Below, piece by piece: positions 1 through 10,567 of a DNA stretch of 64,000 nt. The notes under the pieces were generated by a model. The model ran no database searches and was not told where the DNA came from. It saw nothing but the letters and a program-made list of their open reading frames with translations. Position numbers and translations under genes: made by a program. Source of the stretch: Artemia franciscana. Lineage: Eukaryota > Arthropoda > Branchiopoda > Anostraca > Artemiidae. Position 1 is the first letter of the stretch. Each line of letters opens with the position of its first letter. Where the stretch lies: NCBI RefSeq assembly GCF_032884065.1, contig NC_088867.1, positions 1,853,854 to 1,917,853 of the forward strand, read 5' to 3'.

Positions 1-557
1 AGCAGTGGTTTTAACTTATCTCGAGCCATACGCTCTCTTTCCGTGTAGTCAGGGGATATATACAACTTATGACGGCTAAATAGCCCAGAGGATCTCAACA
101 CCAAATCTCTCAGAGGCTTGCTAATAAATTTAATGACAACCGGGGGCACGCCATTATTTTTAGAGCGAAGGCGGAAAATATCCTTTATGTCTCGCCTCTC
201 TAGATCCAAATTCGGGACAATTTCATTTAAGCATGACAAAATATCTGACGCTAGACTGGGTCCTCGATGTTTAGGGTCAAAATTGTATATAATCAAATTC
301 ATGTTCTTCAATTCTTTTTCAAGAAAATCTATCTTGGACTGGGTTTTCCGCAAATCTTTATTAACAGTCGAGCAGCTTAATGCCAGTCCCGCTATCTCCG
401 ATTTAATTGCTCTGTTGGTTTCCTCTACCTTGCAAGAAAATTCCGAAAAAATCGTCTTTAGGCCTTCAATTCCCTCCGCCAAAACCTCTATTTTATTTAC
501 TGAGGCTCTTAGACTTTGCATCTCCTTTATCAGTTGTTTTATACCTTCATCGCTCAT
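1..557 (-). CDS. LINE ORF1-like coiled-coil protein, N-terminal part (runs off left edge)
   Basis: Reading the minus strand from the ATG at 557-555 gives 185 codons with no stop, continuing beyond base 1. The start reads MSDEGIKQLIKEMQ. Residues 1 to about 95 are rich in Leu, Ile, Lys and Glu in heptad-like spacing, as in a coiled coil, ending near KTQSKIDFLEKELKNM. Next comes a segment starting NLIIYNFD and a basic stretch with RRDIKDIFRLRSKNN and VVIKFISKPLRD. This order (coiled coil, RNA-binding fold with an IIYNF-like first strand, basic C-terminal part) is that of ORF1 proteins of many non-LTR retrotransposons, which bind element RNA and act as nucleic-acid chaperones. It has no visible break, so the copy may be young or intact outside the window. 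The plus-strand frame at 118-570 is its antisense shadow. The LINE clade is not determined. Confidence 0.72.
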   Translation of the reverse strand, partial: MSDEGIKQLIKEMQSLRASVNKIEVLAEGIEGLKTIFSEFSCKVEETNRAIKSEIAGLALSCSTVNKDLRKTQSKIDFLEKELKNMNLIIYNFDPKHRGPSLASDILSCLNEIVPNLDLERRDIKDIFRLRSKNNGVPPVVIKFISKPLRDLVLRSSGLFSRHKLYISPDYTERERMARDKLKPL

Positions 558-1315
558 CTTAGGGTATTAAATATTATGCCAAAATCTTACCTTCGATATG
601 CCTTTCGTATTTACCCTCGTACCGGCCTTCGAGCTTTTCTCAAAAATTTTGTCTTTAGTGGCCAACAAAAACCAGATCAATCCAACTATATCCAAAGGCA
701 ATCGTTGCGCAATGAACTAATTATCCAAAAAGTTGAAAACTGGCCAAACAATAAAACTAGTTTAGATCTATATAGGTCAAAGACTGGATCAATACTGGGA
801 TACAGTATTGATTTACTTGATAGGATAGGATTTACTTGATTACTAGTATTGATAGGATACAGCCTATTATGATTTACTTTTACAAACGAACAATAAATTT
901 TAAACTAACAATTTAAGAATACCCTCTCCTCCTCCTCCTAATTGGCTTTATTTAGTAGTCTGAGTTGGACCCAAGTTATTTGCTAGACAAAACATGGCTA
1001 TGTAATCGCAAAACTATTCCATGCAATATTTTAAAGATGCAAGGTTACGCAGACTAAGGTAGTAGCACTTGGAGGTAATTAGCTTAACCTGAGTGAGTTA
1101 AACTACTATGCAGGTATATTTTATCTGAATTTTTAATATATAGAGTTCGTTACATTAGGTATAGGTATTACATTATCTGAGGGGACTGTTTTCCACAATT
1201 CTCTGTTATAGTTTCTATAATTTTGTTACTAAAGTATTAAATTTTTATCAGATTTTGTCATTTTTCATTATGATAAGCCGAACTTCAGTTCTTGAGTGTG
1301 GTCACTGTAAAACAT
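558..1315. other. Probable LINE 5' flank plus unassigned AT-rich DNA
   Basis: No supported gene. Bases 558 to about 840 lie upstream of the minus-strand LINE ORF1 and may be its 5' untranslated region. Bases 852-935 resemble 13,400-13,490, so they belong to a dispersed repeat. A short repeat near 780-850 repeats the words GATTTACTTGAT and ATAGGAT. The rest shows nothing I recognise. Confidence 0.4.
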
Positions 1316-1610
1316 TACATAAAAAGAAACTAGTTTTTTTAACTGAAAGTAAGGAGCGACATTAAAACTTAAAACGAACAGAAATTACTCCGTATATGAA
1401 ATGGGTTGTCCCCTCCGCAATTCTTCGCTCTTTACGCTAAAGTTTGACTCTTTGCCACAATTCTGCTTTTTAAAACAATTAAAAACTTTAGCGTAAAGAG
1501 CGAAGGATTGCGGAGGGGACAACCCATTTCATATACGGATTAATTTCTGTTCGTTTTAAGTTTTAATGTCGCTCCTTACTTTCAGTTAAAAAAACTAGTT
1601 TTTTTATGTA
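1316..1610. repeat. Long inverted repeat (foldback module) at the head of the dispersed element
   Basis: Two arms of roughly 130-145 bases read as reverse complements around an AT-rich centre near 1,460. The outer ends are TACATAAAAA and TTTTTATGTA, and each arm carries GGAGCGACATTAAAAC and TTTACGCTAAAG. Near-identical modules occur at 25,328-25,624 and 61,318-61,611. Half copies are near 52,081, 57,870 and 60,750, and diverged ones near 4,938, 11,696, 28,110 and 43,570. Confidence 0.8.
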
Positions 1611-2149
1611 ATTTCTGAAAGTTTTTGAATTAATGCATGTTTGATTTTGGTTCTCCACACATCAATTATTAAAATGAAATTTGCATATTAATTCCTTTTT
1701 GGCTAAATGGCTTTCTCTTAGTTTTGATCAGACGATTTTGAGAGATAAAGGGTGGGGAAAGAGGCCTAGTTGCCCTGCAATTTTTCGGTTACATAAAAAG
1801 GCAACTATAAATTTTAATTTTTAACGAATGTTTTTATTAGTAAAAAATATACGTAACTTAAGAATTAACTTACGTAACAAACTTTTATATTCTTAAATTT
1901 GTATTATGTATATGAGGGGGTTTGTACCCTTGTTAATACCTCGCTCTTTACACTATATCGTAAGTTTTGTCCCAATTCTTTAAGAATGACCCCTGAATCA
2001 GAAAAGCCGTAGAATAAATAGTTGAAATTACTAAAAACACTATAGCATAAAGAGCGAGGTATTTATCTCCTCCTAAATACCTCGCTCTTTATGCTAAAGC
2101 ATTTTTAGAACCCCTCATATGCGTAATAATCTCTGTTCGTTTTAAGTTA

Positions 2150-2555
2150 AAAAACACAAGATCTGGCTGAATTGTGTATATTATATTTCCGCTATTGTAA
2201 GTTTCTGTTTCATTTACCCCGGTCTTATAGGAAAAAGAAAATATTTCGGCATTTCGGGGCTTCTGACATTATTACTCCTTTGCAGAAGTTAGGCTCAAAA
2301 TTGGAAAAGGATTATATTTTTTCTCTGGGCCCCTTCCACCTCTTAGTTCGTTTATTTTCCCGTTAGTTTTCACCTGTTTTCGCTTTATAGTTGTGATATC
2401 TCTTAGCAGTTCTTTCGTTGGTTGAGTTATGGTTGTGGTATATATGTTTTATTGCTCGAATAGTTGTGTTATTTTCAACTTATACTCCATAATAGAGAGG
2501 CTCCGAACACCCAGCATTGTATATTAAGCTCTGAATTTGACATTTTTTGCTAACG
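2150..2555 (+). pseudogene. 5'-truncated LINE 3' fragment nested in dispersed element copy 1
   Basis: The interval is absent from the sister copies at 25,328 and 61,318, which run straight from the GTTCGTTTTAAG box to CCTGCGCCCTTTTCATTG. The plus-strand frame 2,172-2,366 contains FHLPRSYRKKKIF and DIITPLQKL. It matches, at the same spacing, LYLPLSYRIRKII and DITAELQEL in the minus-strand LINE fragment at 15,243-15,716. It is therefore the C-terminal end plus 3' untranslated region of the same LINE family, inserted by truncated reverse transcription. Confidence 0.6.
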
Positions 2556-3403
2556 TGACCAGATTCATCCTGCGCCCTGCGCCCTTTTCATTGATTTTCC
2601 TTTCCCCATGACATATTTCTCCAAGGAAAGATCCTCCCACATAGCCCCCTCCCCTCGACCCTACCCCTAAAACCAAAAAAATCCCCCTAAAAACGTCTGT
2701 ACACTTCCCAATAACCATTATTATATGTAAACACTGGTCGAAGTTTGTAACTTGCAGCCCTTCCCCCAGGGACTGTGGGGGAGTAAGTCATCCCCAAAGA
2801 CATAGTTATTATGGTTTTTGACTATGTTGAACAAAATGGCTATCTCAGAATTTTGATCCGTTGACTTTTGGAAAAAAATGAGCGTGGGAGGCGGCCTAGA
2901 TGCCCTCCGATTTTTTTGGTCACTTAAAAAGGGCACTAGAACTTTTCATTTCGGTTAGAATGAGCCCTCTTGCGACATTCTAGGACCACTTGGTCGATAC
3001 GATGACCCCTGGAAAAAAAAACAAAAAAACAAAAAAAAACAAATTAACACCCGTGATTTGTCTTCTGGCAAAAAATACAAAATTCCACATTTTTGTAGAT
3101 AGGAGCTTGAAACTTCTACTGTAGGGTTCTCTGATACGCTGAATCTGATGGTGTTATTTTCGTTAAGATCCTACGACTTTTAGGGGGTGTTTTCCCCTAT
3201 TTTCCTAAATTAGGCAAATTTTCTCAGGCTCGTAACTTTTGATGGGTAAGACTAAACTTGATGAAACTTATATATTTAAAATCAGCATTAAAATGTGATT
3301 CTTTTGATGTAGCTATTGATATCAAAATTCAATTTTTTAGAGTTTTGGTTACTATTGAGCCGGATCGCTCCTTACTACAGTTCGTTACCACGAACTGTTT
3401 GAT

Positions 3404-4937
3404 AAGTACTAAAAAAAATTTCCGATACATAAAAACTGGTTTTGTTATTAGTTTCTGATCGTCATGGACCATGACATGAAATCAACTGGTAGATAATTGA
3501 TACAGCTCTTTAGTTTGCACAGATATGCTTCGATATATGTATAGTTTATAAACAGTTCGTAGAGCATATACGGACTGCCTACCGTCTTTTACGCGCATCA
3601 AACTCAACTGTAACGATTGTGCTGATAAGCCAGAACACGTAGAACTTATGCGTCATAGATGCTTTTGTCTTATGGTGAGCATGCTATACATTATTTCGGA
3701 ATTTTTTATTCTTATAATTGGAGGGCCGAAACTGGGGAACTTTGGTCCGAGCTCTCTCTCTGAAACTCACAATTTAGACAATTTGTACCTCTTTTCACAC
3801 ATGATCGTTCATAAAATAATAATATACATTCGAATATTAATAATAATTAAGTATTAACTGCAGCAATTGATGAAATTTCAACCACTTTTTTTCAAAACTA
3901 AATAATACTGACCGTGTCGAAACCAGAAAATAAAATATAATCTGTAAAAAGAACATAGCTCATACCTCGAGGACTATCCACATCATAGAGTAGAAAGAAG
4001 AGGAAAAAAACGTTTCTCAAAAACGAGGCCCAAAAATAGAATTCAAACTTTTTTTAAATTCCAGGACTAAAAGGATTCAGTCAGTCTTAAAGACTCAGGA
4101 AGCCAAAAAACGAACCCAAAATCTTGCGTTTTCGGTCAGAAAGACAAGAAAGTATGGAAAAAATTGGTTTGTTTTGATTTTTCTCTGAAAAAATCAGGTA
4201 AAATATGGTGTTTCCTCCAAAAAATCGTAAGGAAGTAAAAGAGCAATATTCAAACCGAAAGGGAGCAAATATAGAAGCGTTTCGTAAGCAGAACTAATAT
4301 GAACAAAAATTGCTGTGAGTGAAGCTTAAAACAAACATTTACTGCTCTTAACTGCAAATAAAAATACATTTCAATTAGTTTTTTTTTGTATCTGGAACGA
4401 ATCTGATAAACTACGCTCCGGCACAGTAAACGAATTGCGTTTGAAGACAAAAAGAAAGTTCATAAGAACCCTTAAAGACCACAAAATAATGTTGATAAAA
4501 AAAAATCTCGTACTCAGCCTACAACTAAGACACACATAATTTATCAACTATCAACTAGCAAATAATCAATTAAGTTTTTTATGCTCTTTCAGCAGCTAAA
4601 GCACTCAGAATATATTAACTACCTGAGTTTATTGTACTCAAAAGTGTTTTTATTAAATTTTTGATACTCAGTCAGCAACTAAGGCGCTAAAAGTCCAAAA
4701 ATAATTTAAGTCCCAAAAATTCTAATCAAAAAACGGAATGAGGCAAAAGTTGGAGGAGGGGTTTGGGGACCCATTGGAGGTGGGATATGCATGACAATAA
4801 GCTCCCTTTAAGAAAATGCTATCGCAATTGATTCATCGGTGACATAACTTCGATGGTTTATTTTACCAAAGCGCATGTCATAAGAAAAAAAGGGATAGCA
4901 GATTTGTCGCTTTTGATTCATTATTTAATAAAAACAA
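3404..4937. other. Unassigned AT-rich DNA
   Basis: No open frame has coding character, and I see no splice-bounded exon or repeat in common with the rest of the window. Short frames at 3,648-3,857 (plus) and 4,250-4,450 (minus) lack motifs and look like chance frames. Confidence 0.4.
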
Positions 4938-6750
4938 CAAGCTTTTTTTTTAGCTGAAAGTAAGGAGCGACATAAAAACTTCAAACAAACAGAAATTATT
5001 CCGTATACGGAAGAGACTGTCTCATTCTCAACGCCCCAATGTTTACGCTCATGTTTACCTCATTCTCACAACTTTACTTTATTAAACAATAAAAGACTTT
5101 AGCGTAAAAGAGCGGGACATTAAGGAGGAGACAGCCCCTTTCATATACGGAATAACTTCTGTTTGTTTTAACTTTTAATGTAACTCCTTAATATCAGTTA
5201 AAAAAATGTTTTTTTATTTGATTTCTGAACTTTTTGAATTAATTCAGGTTTTGATTTAGGCTCACTGTAAATCAATAATTAAAACAAAATTGACATTTTA
5301 CTTTTTTGGCTAAATGGCTTTCTCAAAGTTTTGATAGGACAATTTTGAGAAAAAGAGGCGGGAGAGGGGGTCTGGCTGCTCTCCAGTTTATTTTTGGTTA
5401 CTTAAAAAGGCCACGATAACTTTTAGTTTTATTTAAGAAACGTTTTTATTAGCTATAGATACATGTAACTTACGAATTAGCTTACGTAACAAACTTCTAC
5501 ATTCGTATACTTTTATTAAGTATATAAGGAGATTCGCCCCCTCGTCAATACCTCGCTCTTTACGCTAAGTTCGAATTTTTTTCCCAATCGTTTTAGAATG
5601 GCCCCTGAATCACAAAGGCCGTTTTATTAGAATAAACAGCTCTTTCGAAGTCACTAAAAATACCTTAGCGTAAAGAGTAAGGTATTGAGGAGGGGACGAT
5701 CCCCTCATATACATAATAATTTATATTCGTTTCAAGTTTAATGTTGCTCCTTACATTCAGTTGAAACAGCTTGTTTTGTTTTTTTAAATTTAATTTATCA
5801 GTTGTTTTTAAATAATGCTGGAAAATCCAGCGCCTCTTTCATGGAAAGACTCTTCCTCCGTGATAAATTCCTCCATAGAAATATTCCACCACGAAGCCCC
5901 TCCCCCCACCACAGGAAAAGATCCCCCTGAAAATGTCTGTATAATTCACAATATCCAATATTATACGTAAACAACAGGGCAAAGCTCATAACCCCGCCAA
6001 CAGTGTTTGATTAAGCCGTTCTCAAAGACATAGATATTAAATTTTTCGACTATGGTGAATAAAATGGCTTTCTCAAAATTTTGATCCCCTGGGGAAAAAT
6101 GAGCGTTGGAGGGAGCTTAGCTGCCTTCCAAATTTTTGGTCACATCACAGAACAATAGAACTTTTAATCTTCACTAGAATGAGCCCTTTCACGACATTCT
6201 AGGACCACTGGGTCGATACCATTACCCTAAGGAAAAAACAAAAATTCCACATTTTTGCAGAAAGGAGCTTGAAACCTCCACAGTAAGATTCTCGGACACA
6301 TTGAATCTGATGGTGTCATTAAGATTCTATGACTTTTGGAGGATGCTTCCCCCTTTTTTCAAAAGTAAGATACATTTCTCATGCTCTAAACTATTGATGG
6401 GTAAAACTAAGCTTGATGAAACTTATATATTTAAAATAAGCATTACAAATACGATCCTTTTGATGTATCTATTGTTATCAAAATTTACGAACGTTTTTAT
6501 TAGTAATAAATACACATAACTTACAAATTAACTTACACAGCAAACTTCTACATTCTTATATTTTAATTCACATTTGAGGGGGTTCGCTCTCTCGTCTTTA
6601 CTCGAATTTTTTTCCAATTCTTTTAGAATGGCCCCTGAACTACAAATGCTGTTTAATTAGAATGAACAGCTCTTTTGAAGTTACTAAAAATACTTTAACC
6701 CAAAGATTGAGATATTGAGGAGGGGACAAACCCCTCCTCAGAGATATTGC
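4938..6750 (+). mobile_element. Older, rearranged relatives of the dispersed element
   Basis: Starts with the TAGCTGAAAGTAAGGAGCGA head box and carries a diverged foldback to about 5,225. It follows the same order of blocks as 1,316-3,403, such as TTTACGCTAAG boxes and GGACCACTGGGTCGATAC at 6,206. At about 6,487 it switches abruptly from the tail region back to a middle block (AACGTTTTTATTAG), so it is a composite of two truncated copies. The terminal hairpin is missing. Confidence 0.6.
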
Positions 6751-7277
6751 TTTATTGTTTTTGAATGATATAAAAAGTAAAGGTTTAAAAGCCCCTTTGA
6801 ATTTCGATTCTTCAAGTCGGGACTATAATCCAAACTCTTTAGTAAAATTTCTGACAACTTTGGGTAATTTAATGGCCAAGGAAAGTGCCAGGATAAATAT
6901 GGGAGATATTTCGGGGGTTAATATAACCGATAAACCTATACAAAAAGTAATTGGGTCAGTAATGGATCCCCTATTGAAAACGTACTTCTTAAAGAAAAGC
7001 AGGAATTTTATCGGCAACCGTAGATGCTGAATTTGAACAGGACAGATTAAAGGACTCCATCAGAACTGGACTGACGTAAAATGTGACCAGGGGAGAGGTA
7101 GATTTTTTTTATATAGAATGTAAGGGTTAGTTTAATATTTTAGACAGATATTTTTGTGGAAATAAATATGATGAGAAATTTTTTATATGGCACTGAGTTA
7201 GAGGTGCAGTGTCGAGCGAGATGAGGCTGGTGAAGGGGCCGACTGCGGTCGACCGAGGGACCAGGAATATTTGGAAA
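6751..7277 (+). other. Unrecognised open frame before the LTR-element remains
   Basis: A plus-strand frame at 6,755-7,030 encodes 91 residues with SSRDYNPNSLVKFLTTLGNLM and a stop at 7,028-7,030. Base composition is less AT-rich than the flanking repeat. It could be a stray piece of the LTR retrotransposon polyprotein that follows or unrelated sequence; I recognise no motif. Bases 7,031-7,277 hold nothing I can name. Confidence 0.25.
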
Positions 7278-7280
7278 GGG

Positions 7281-7597
7281 CTGACATGGTGGAAAGGGGT
7301 TCCACACATGAAATATATGCCAACGGGTCGGAGAAGAGTTCCGTACCTGGAGAGTTGAAGGGCTGACATGGTGGAAAGGAGTTCCACACATGGGATATAT
7401 GCCAACGGGTCGGAAAAGAGTTCCGTACCTGGGGAGTTAAGGACTGACATGGTGGAAAGGAGTTCCACACATGGGATATATGCCAACGGATCGGAGAAGA
7501 GTTCCGTGCCTAGGGATTTAAAGGCTGACATGGTGGAAAGGAGTTCCACACATGGGATATATGCCGACAGGTCGGGAAAGAGTTCCGTACCTGGGGA
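7281..7597 (+). repeat. 81-82 base tandem repeat, four copies, read as a 27-residue protein repeat
   Basis: Copies start with CTGACATGGTGGAAAGG at 7,281, 7,363, 7,444 and 7,525, so the spacings are 82, 81 and 81. Because 81 is 27 codons, the last three copies stay in frame and encode MVERSSTHGIYANGSEKSSV-type repeats that run without a stop into the integrase frame. The first copy is out of frame because of its extra base. Confidence 0.85.
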
Positions 7598-8129
7598 GAA
7601 AAGAGTAAATAGCGGTTTTGCGTCTTGGCTGTTAAGTGTTTTTAACGGCCAGTTTCCGAGTAATGGTGTCCTCTATTGTTATCCACTAGGAGGCGTTGGC
7701 AAGGACCAAGGAATCCCTAGAACAACTAAATTGGTCTTGCCAAGTGTTCGAGTAGACTCAGCAATAAAATTGGCTCATGATCCCTTACTCATTGGTGGTC
7801 ACATGTCTCTGGAGAAAACATTAGACCGAGTAAGCCGTATTTTTATGTTTGAAAGAATGAGCACTAAGGTTCGAGAGTATTGTGAAAATTGTAATTTGTG
7901 TTTGCGTAGAAACAAAATGCACCAGAATATAAAACCTATGTTAGGAAATAATGAAGAGCCAAAATACCCATTCTGTGTGTTTTCGCTAGACTCTGCTGGT
8001 CCCATGGGGGGTGCATTTGGTGGACATACTGAAAAAGGAAATTGTCATATTTTAGTTTGGGTTGACCATTTTTCAAAAGTTTTGTATCCTGAAAGCTGTG
8101 CCAAGAATTACAGCAGAAATTGTGTGTAA
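7368..8129 (+). pseudogene. LTR-retrotransposon integrase, N-terminal part: 27-residue repeats plus zinc-binding domain
   Basis: The frame opens in the tandem repeats and then encodes a typical retroelement integrase HHCC zinc domain: the first His pair is in HDPLLIGGHMSLEKTL, the Cys pair in CENCNLC. After this comes the first catalytic Asp region (FSLDSAGPM) and VWVDHFSK. The frame is then lost: the natural continuation is in the next frame from about 8,062, so one base has been gained or lost near 8,068-8,090. Integrase inserts the cDNA copy into the host genome. The zinc-domain spacing and the later C-terminal fold suggest a Ty3/gypsy-like element, but BEL/Pao is not excluded. The copy is broken and cannot make a full integrase. 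Confidence 0.75.
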
Positions 8130-8922
8130 CTTCCTTTGCGAGTCAGTGATAGCATGCTTTGGTCTTTTTGAAGTTTTGATCACTGATTCCCATCAGTCTT
8201 TCTGTTCAAATCTAATTTCACAGATGTGTGCAAAATTGAAAATAAAACACCATTTTTCGTCAAGTTATAATCCTCAATCGAATGGGCTATGTGAGAATCG
8301 TGTCAAGGTAGCAAAATCTGCATTGAGAGCTTATTGTCAGGATCATCCCAATTCTTGGGATACTTATTTGCCTTTCGTTCAGAATGTACCGAATTCTACT
8401 ATTTCTTCCACAACTAAATATTCATCACATCACATAGTTTTTGGTAGACAGCCTCTTTCATTTTTAGATATTCAACTGTCACTGCCTTCAATAGATTATT
8501 TTGATAGTTATGAGGATTATATGATTAATCTAGTTAGAAATTTGTTCATGGTTTACAGGATTTGTGATGAACAAATTGAAAAACAGTGAAAGTCTCAAAA
8601 AGACCAGTATAATAAAAATGCTGTAGAATTACCAGTTTTGAGAGAAGGGGACTTAGTTTACGTCCAAGATAAAGCTCAGAATCCAAGGGAAATCAAGGGT
8701 TTAAAGCTTAAATTTCGTGGACCCTTTGTAATTTTAAAAATCCTGAAAGATTCCCTATTCCTGGTACAAGAACTTTCGGGGAAGTTTGTAAGAAGAACAG
8801 TAAATGGTCGTCTAATGAAGCCTGTAAAAGATTCAGAAGCTTTCTTACGTTTGAACCCTATGTTTCGGAGGAAAATAGACATGATTAAAAATCCTAATAT
8901 TGTCACTAAGTCCAAAGTCTAA
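8062..8922 (+). pseudogene. LTR-retrotransposon integrase, catalytic core and C-terminal domain
   Basis: Continues the integrase in a second frame. The second catalytic Asp is in LITDSHQSF, and the Glu in NPQSNGLCENRV, so the DDE triad can be traced across both frames. A TGA at 8,587-8,589 interrupts the frame, which then resumes in phase to 8,922 with REGDLVYVQDKAQNP and FRGPFVILKILKDS, a beta-barrel C-terminal domain common in gypsy-type integrases. Together with the upstream frameshift this gives at least two disabling changes. Confidence 0.78.
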
Positions 8923-9410
8923 AGATGAAGAACAAAGTAGCAACAGTTATAACTTACGTCAACGTCCGGTTGAGAAACTTTTGGTAGTTCAAAATTGTCT
9001 TGAGCAACCAGTAATAACAAGTCAGTTAATGTCGTAGGAATCAAAAATTGCAGAATTGGAGTTAGAGAATCGTGGGCTTAGGAGAGTCGATTCAAGATCA
9101 TCTGTATACCAGCTTCCAGTGGATACTCCAGCAGTAACTTCTGAGATAATGGAGGATAGCTCCCGTTTCTAGTGTACAACCAGAGGTTCAAATAGAACAT
9201 AGTCAAGTTAGTTTAGAGAAAGATAAAAGGGAAATAGAGGGTGAAATAGGTTCGAATGGAGAGTCAAGTAGTTTTAGGAGAAGTAACAGGAAAAGAAGCA
9301 ATAAGCCTCCAGGCTATTATAGAGTGTATTGTAGAGATAAGTACAGTGGGCCTAATATAGAAATTAATAGGGGATGGATATGGTATTTAGGTAAATGGTG
9401 TTGGGAATAG
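8923..9410 (+). pseudogene. Degenerate end of the LTR-element polyprotein
   Basis: Broken frames after the integrase still show YNLRQRPVEKL near 8,950 and FRRSNRKRSNKPPGYYRV near 9,270-9,330. Such basic, Arg/Pro-rich tails are common at the C-terminus of gypsy-type polyproteins. Stops occur near 9,036 and 9,171. The match is by pattern only. Confidence 0.45.
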
Positions 9411-9921
9411 AATAGATAGATAGATTTTGTGCTGATTAACTAGACAGAAGAAACACTCTCTTTGAGATGGGAATATAGAAGGATAAATATGGCAAGTGAA
9501 GGCTTTGTAGTAACTTTTCTCAAATGACAAGTTTACTTCCTTTTGATATATAATAAATAATTTTGGAAGAATTAAAGCTTTGAAGAAAAATAAAAGAAGA
9601 AAAATCATTGTTTTCTTTAAATTTGAAATTATCATATTTTTTTTAGGTCTTATGTTCAAACATAAGTTATTTTTAAAGATATTCTTTCGATGTTCAAATT
9701 TTTTCTATTAGGAGTAGTTATGTGAATTCTATGCGAACTAAGCGTGACAATATAAAGTGAAATGAATAAAGTGTCAATTGGGACAATATTTTCTTGTGTC
9801 TTGTTGTTCAGTTTTATTATCAGTATTTTATTTTGTGTTTTTATTAAGTGTACCTTTGTTTGAGGATAGAAAATCATTTTTTTTGTAAAAAAAAAAGATT
9901 TTGAAAACCCCGGGGAAAATC
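9411..9921. other. Non-coding stretch between polyprotein and 3' LTR
   Basis: AT-rich, with no coding signal. It ends in a purine-rich stretch (AAAAAAAAAAGATT, then GGGGAAAA before 9,920) that could be the polypurine tract priming plus-strand synthesis just before the LTR. The minus-strand frames here are chance frames. Confidence 0.35.
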
Positions 9922-10290
9922 TGTAAACTTTGAAAGTAGTGGAAGTAGGTTAGATAATATAATTAAATTCTTAATCATAATTAAGTTCTGTGAAATTCCT
10001 ACTTCCTAAATGACTACATTAATATTATAAATTCTGAGTATTTGCAGTAACTGACAGATTAAACTAGGTCAGTTCCTGTCACATGCTTCAATGTTTGTCT
10101 CCTTGTTTCAGTGTATATAAGCCAACGTTTTAGATTATTTCATTCAGTCCTTATTCTGTGTCTGTCCTCGTCGTATTTACATTTTATGTATTATATGTGT
10201 AAATAAACATTTTTGTACTCTACACATAAACTTTATGAAAGTTAGAGACACTTGACATCCTCTGCCGGTCGAACCCCAGATTGTAGGCCA
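9922..10290 (+). repeat. Candidate 3' LTR of the gypsy-like element
   Basis: Follows a purine-rich tract and begins TGTAAACTTTG. It contains in order a TATA box (10,114-10,120), a TCAGT initiator (10,144-10,148) and AATAAA (10,202-10,207), as in a U3-R-U5 arrangement with R near 10,146-10,225. No 5' partner is in the window, so the right end is only approximate, between about 10,250 and 10,300. Confidence 0.5.
10114..10148 (+). promoter_or_regulatory. LTR core promoter: TATA box and initiator
   Basis: TATATAA at 10,114-10,120 and TCAGT at 10,144-10,148 put the predicted start A at 10,146, 32 bases from the first base of the TATA box. An AATAAA lies 56 bases downstream, fitting transcription start and polyadenylation within one LTR. 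Confidence 0.55.
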
Positions 10291-10567
10291 ACGCTACCAT
10301 AAGACTCTCAAGAAGAGAGCAAAGTTTGAGATTTGGAGTTTGTCTTCTGTCAATTTTTTTATGTCTTTTGTGGTATTATGAACTGTAAGGTGTGGTCATT
10401 GCCATTTATCTCAGTTTGGGCGTGTTGGGGCCAAGGACCCCAGTTATCGGTTTGATAAATATTTTGTTATTGTTTTCTCACTTCTCCTTTTTTCCTTGAT
10501 TCCCGTTCCCCATTTCCGTTCCAAGCCATATTTTCCCAATATAATTTTTCCTTATTTGCTTTTTAAA

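Larger units (their letters stand above)
1316..3403 (+). mobile_element. Dispersed element, copy 1 (inverted-repeat head, hairpin tail), with nested LINE tail
   Basis: Begins TACATAAAAAG and ends GAACTGTTTGAT, the same ends that the empty-site comparison defines for the copy at 25,328-27,082. The first 295 bases form a long inverted repeat whose arms carry CTAGTTTTTTTAACTGAAAG. The tail has a 9-base stem with a 4-base loop (ACAGTTCGT, TACC, ACGAACTGT). It is about 330 bases longer than the other full copies because a LINE 3' fragment sits inside at about 2,150-2,555. No convincing protein is encoded, so the element appears non-autonomous. Confidence 0.75.

Noticed and set aside
118-839. Plus-strand open frames of 150 and 107 codons
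   Set aside because: The first is antisense to the LINE ORF1 on the minus strand, which has clear coiled-coil coding character. The second lies mostly in its upstream region and has no motif.
7127-7549. Minus-strand frames over the 81-base repeat
   Set aside because: Antisense to repeats that read in frame into an integrase on the plus strand.
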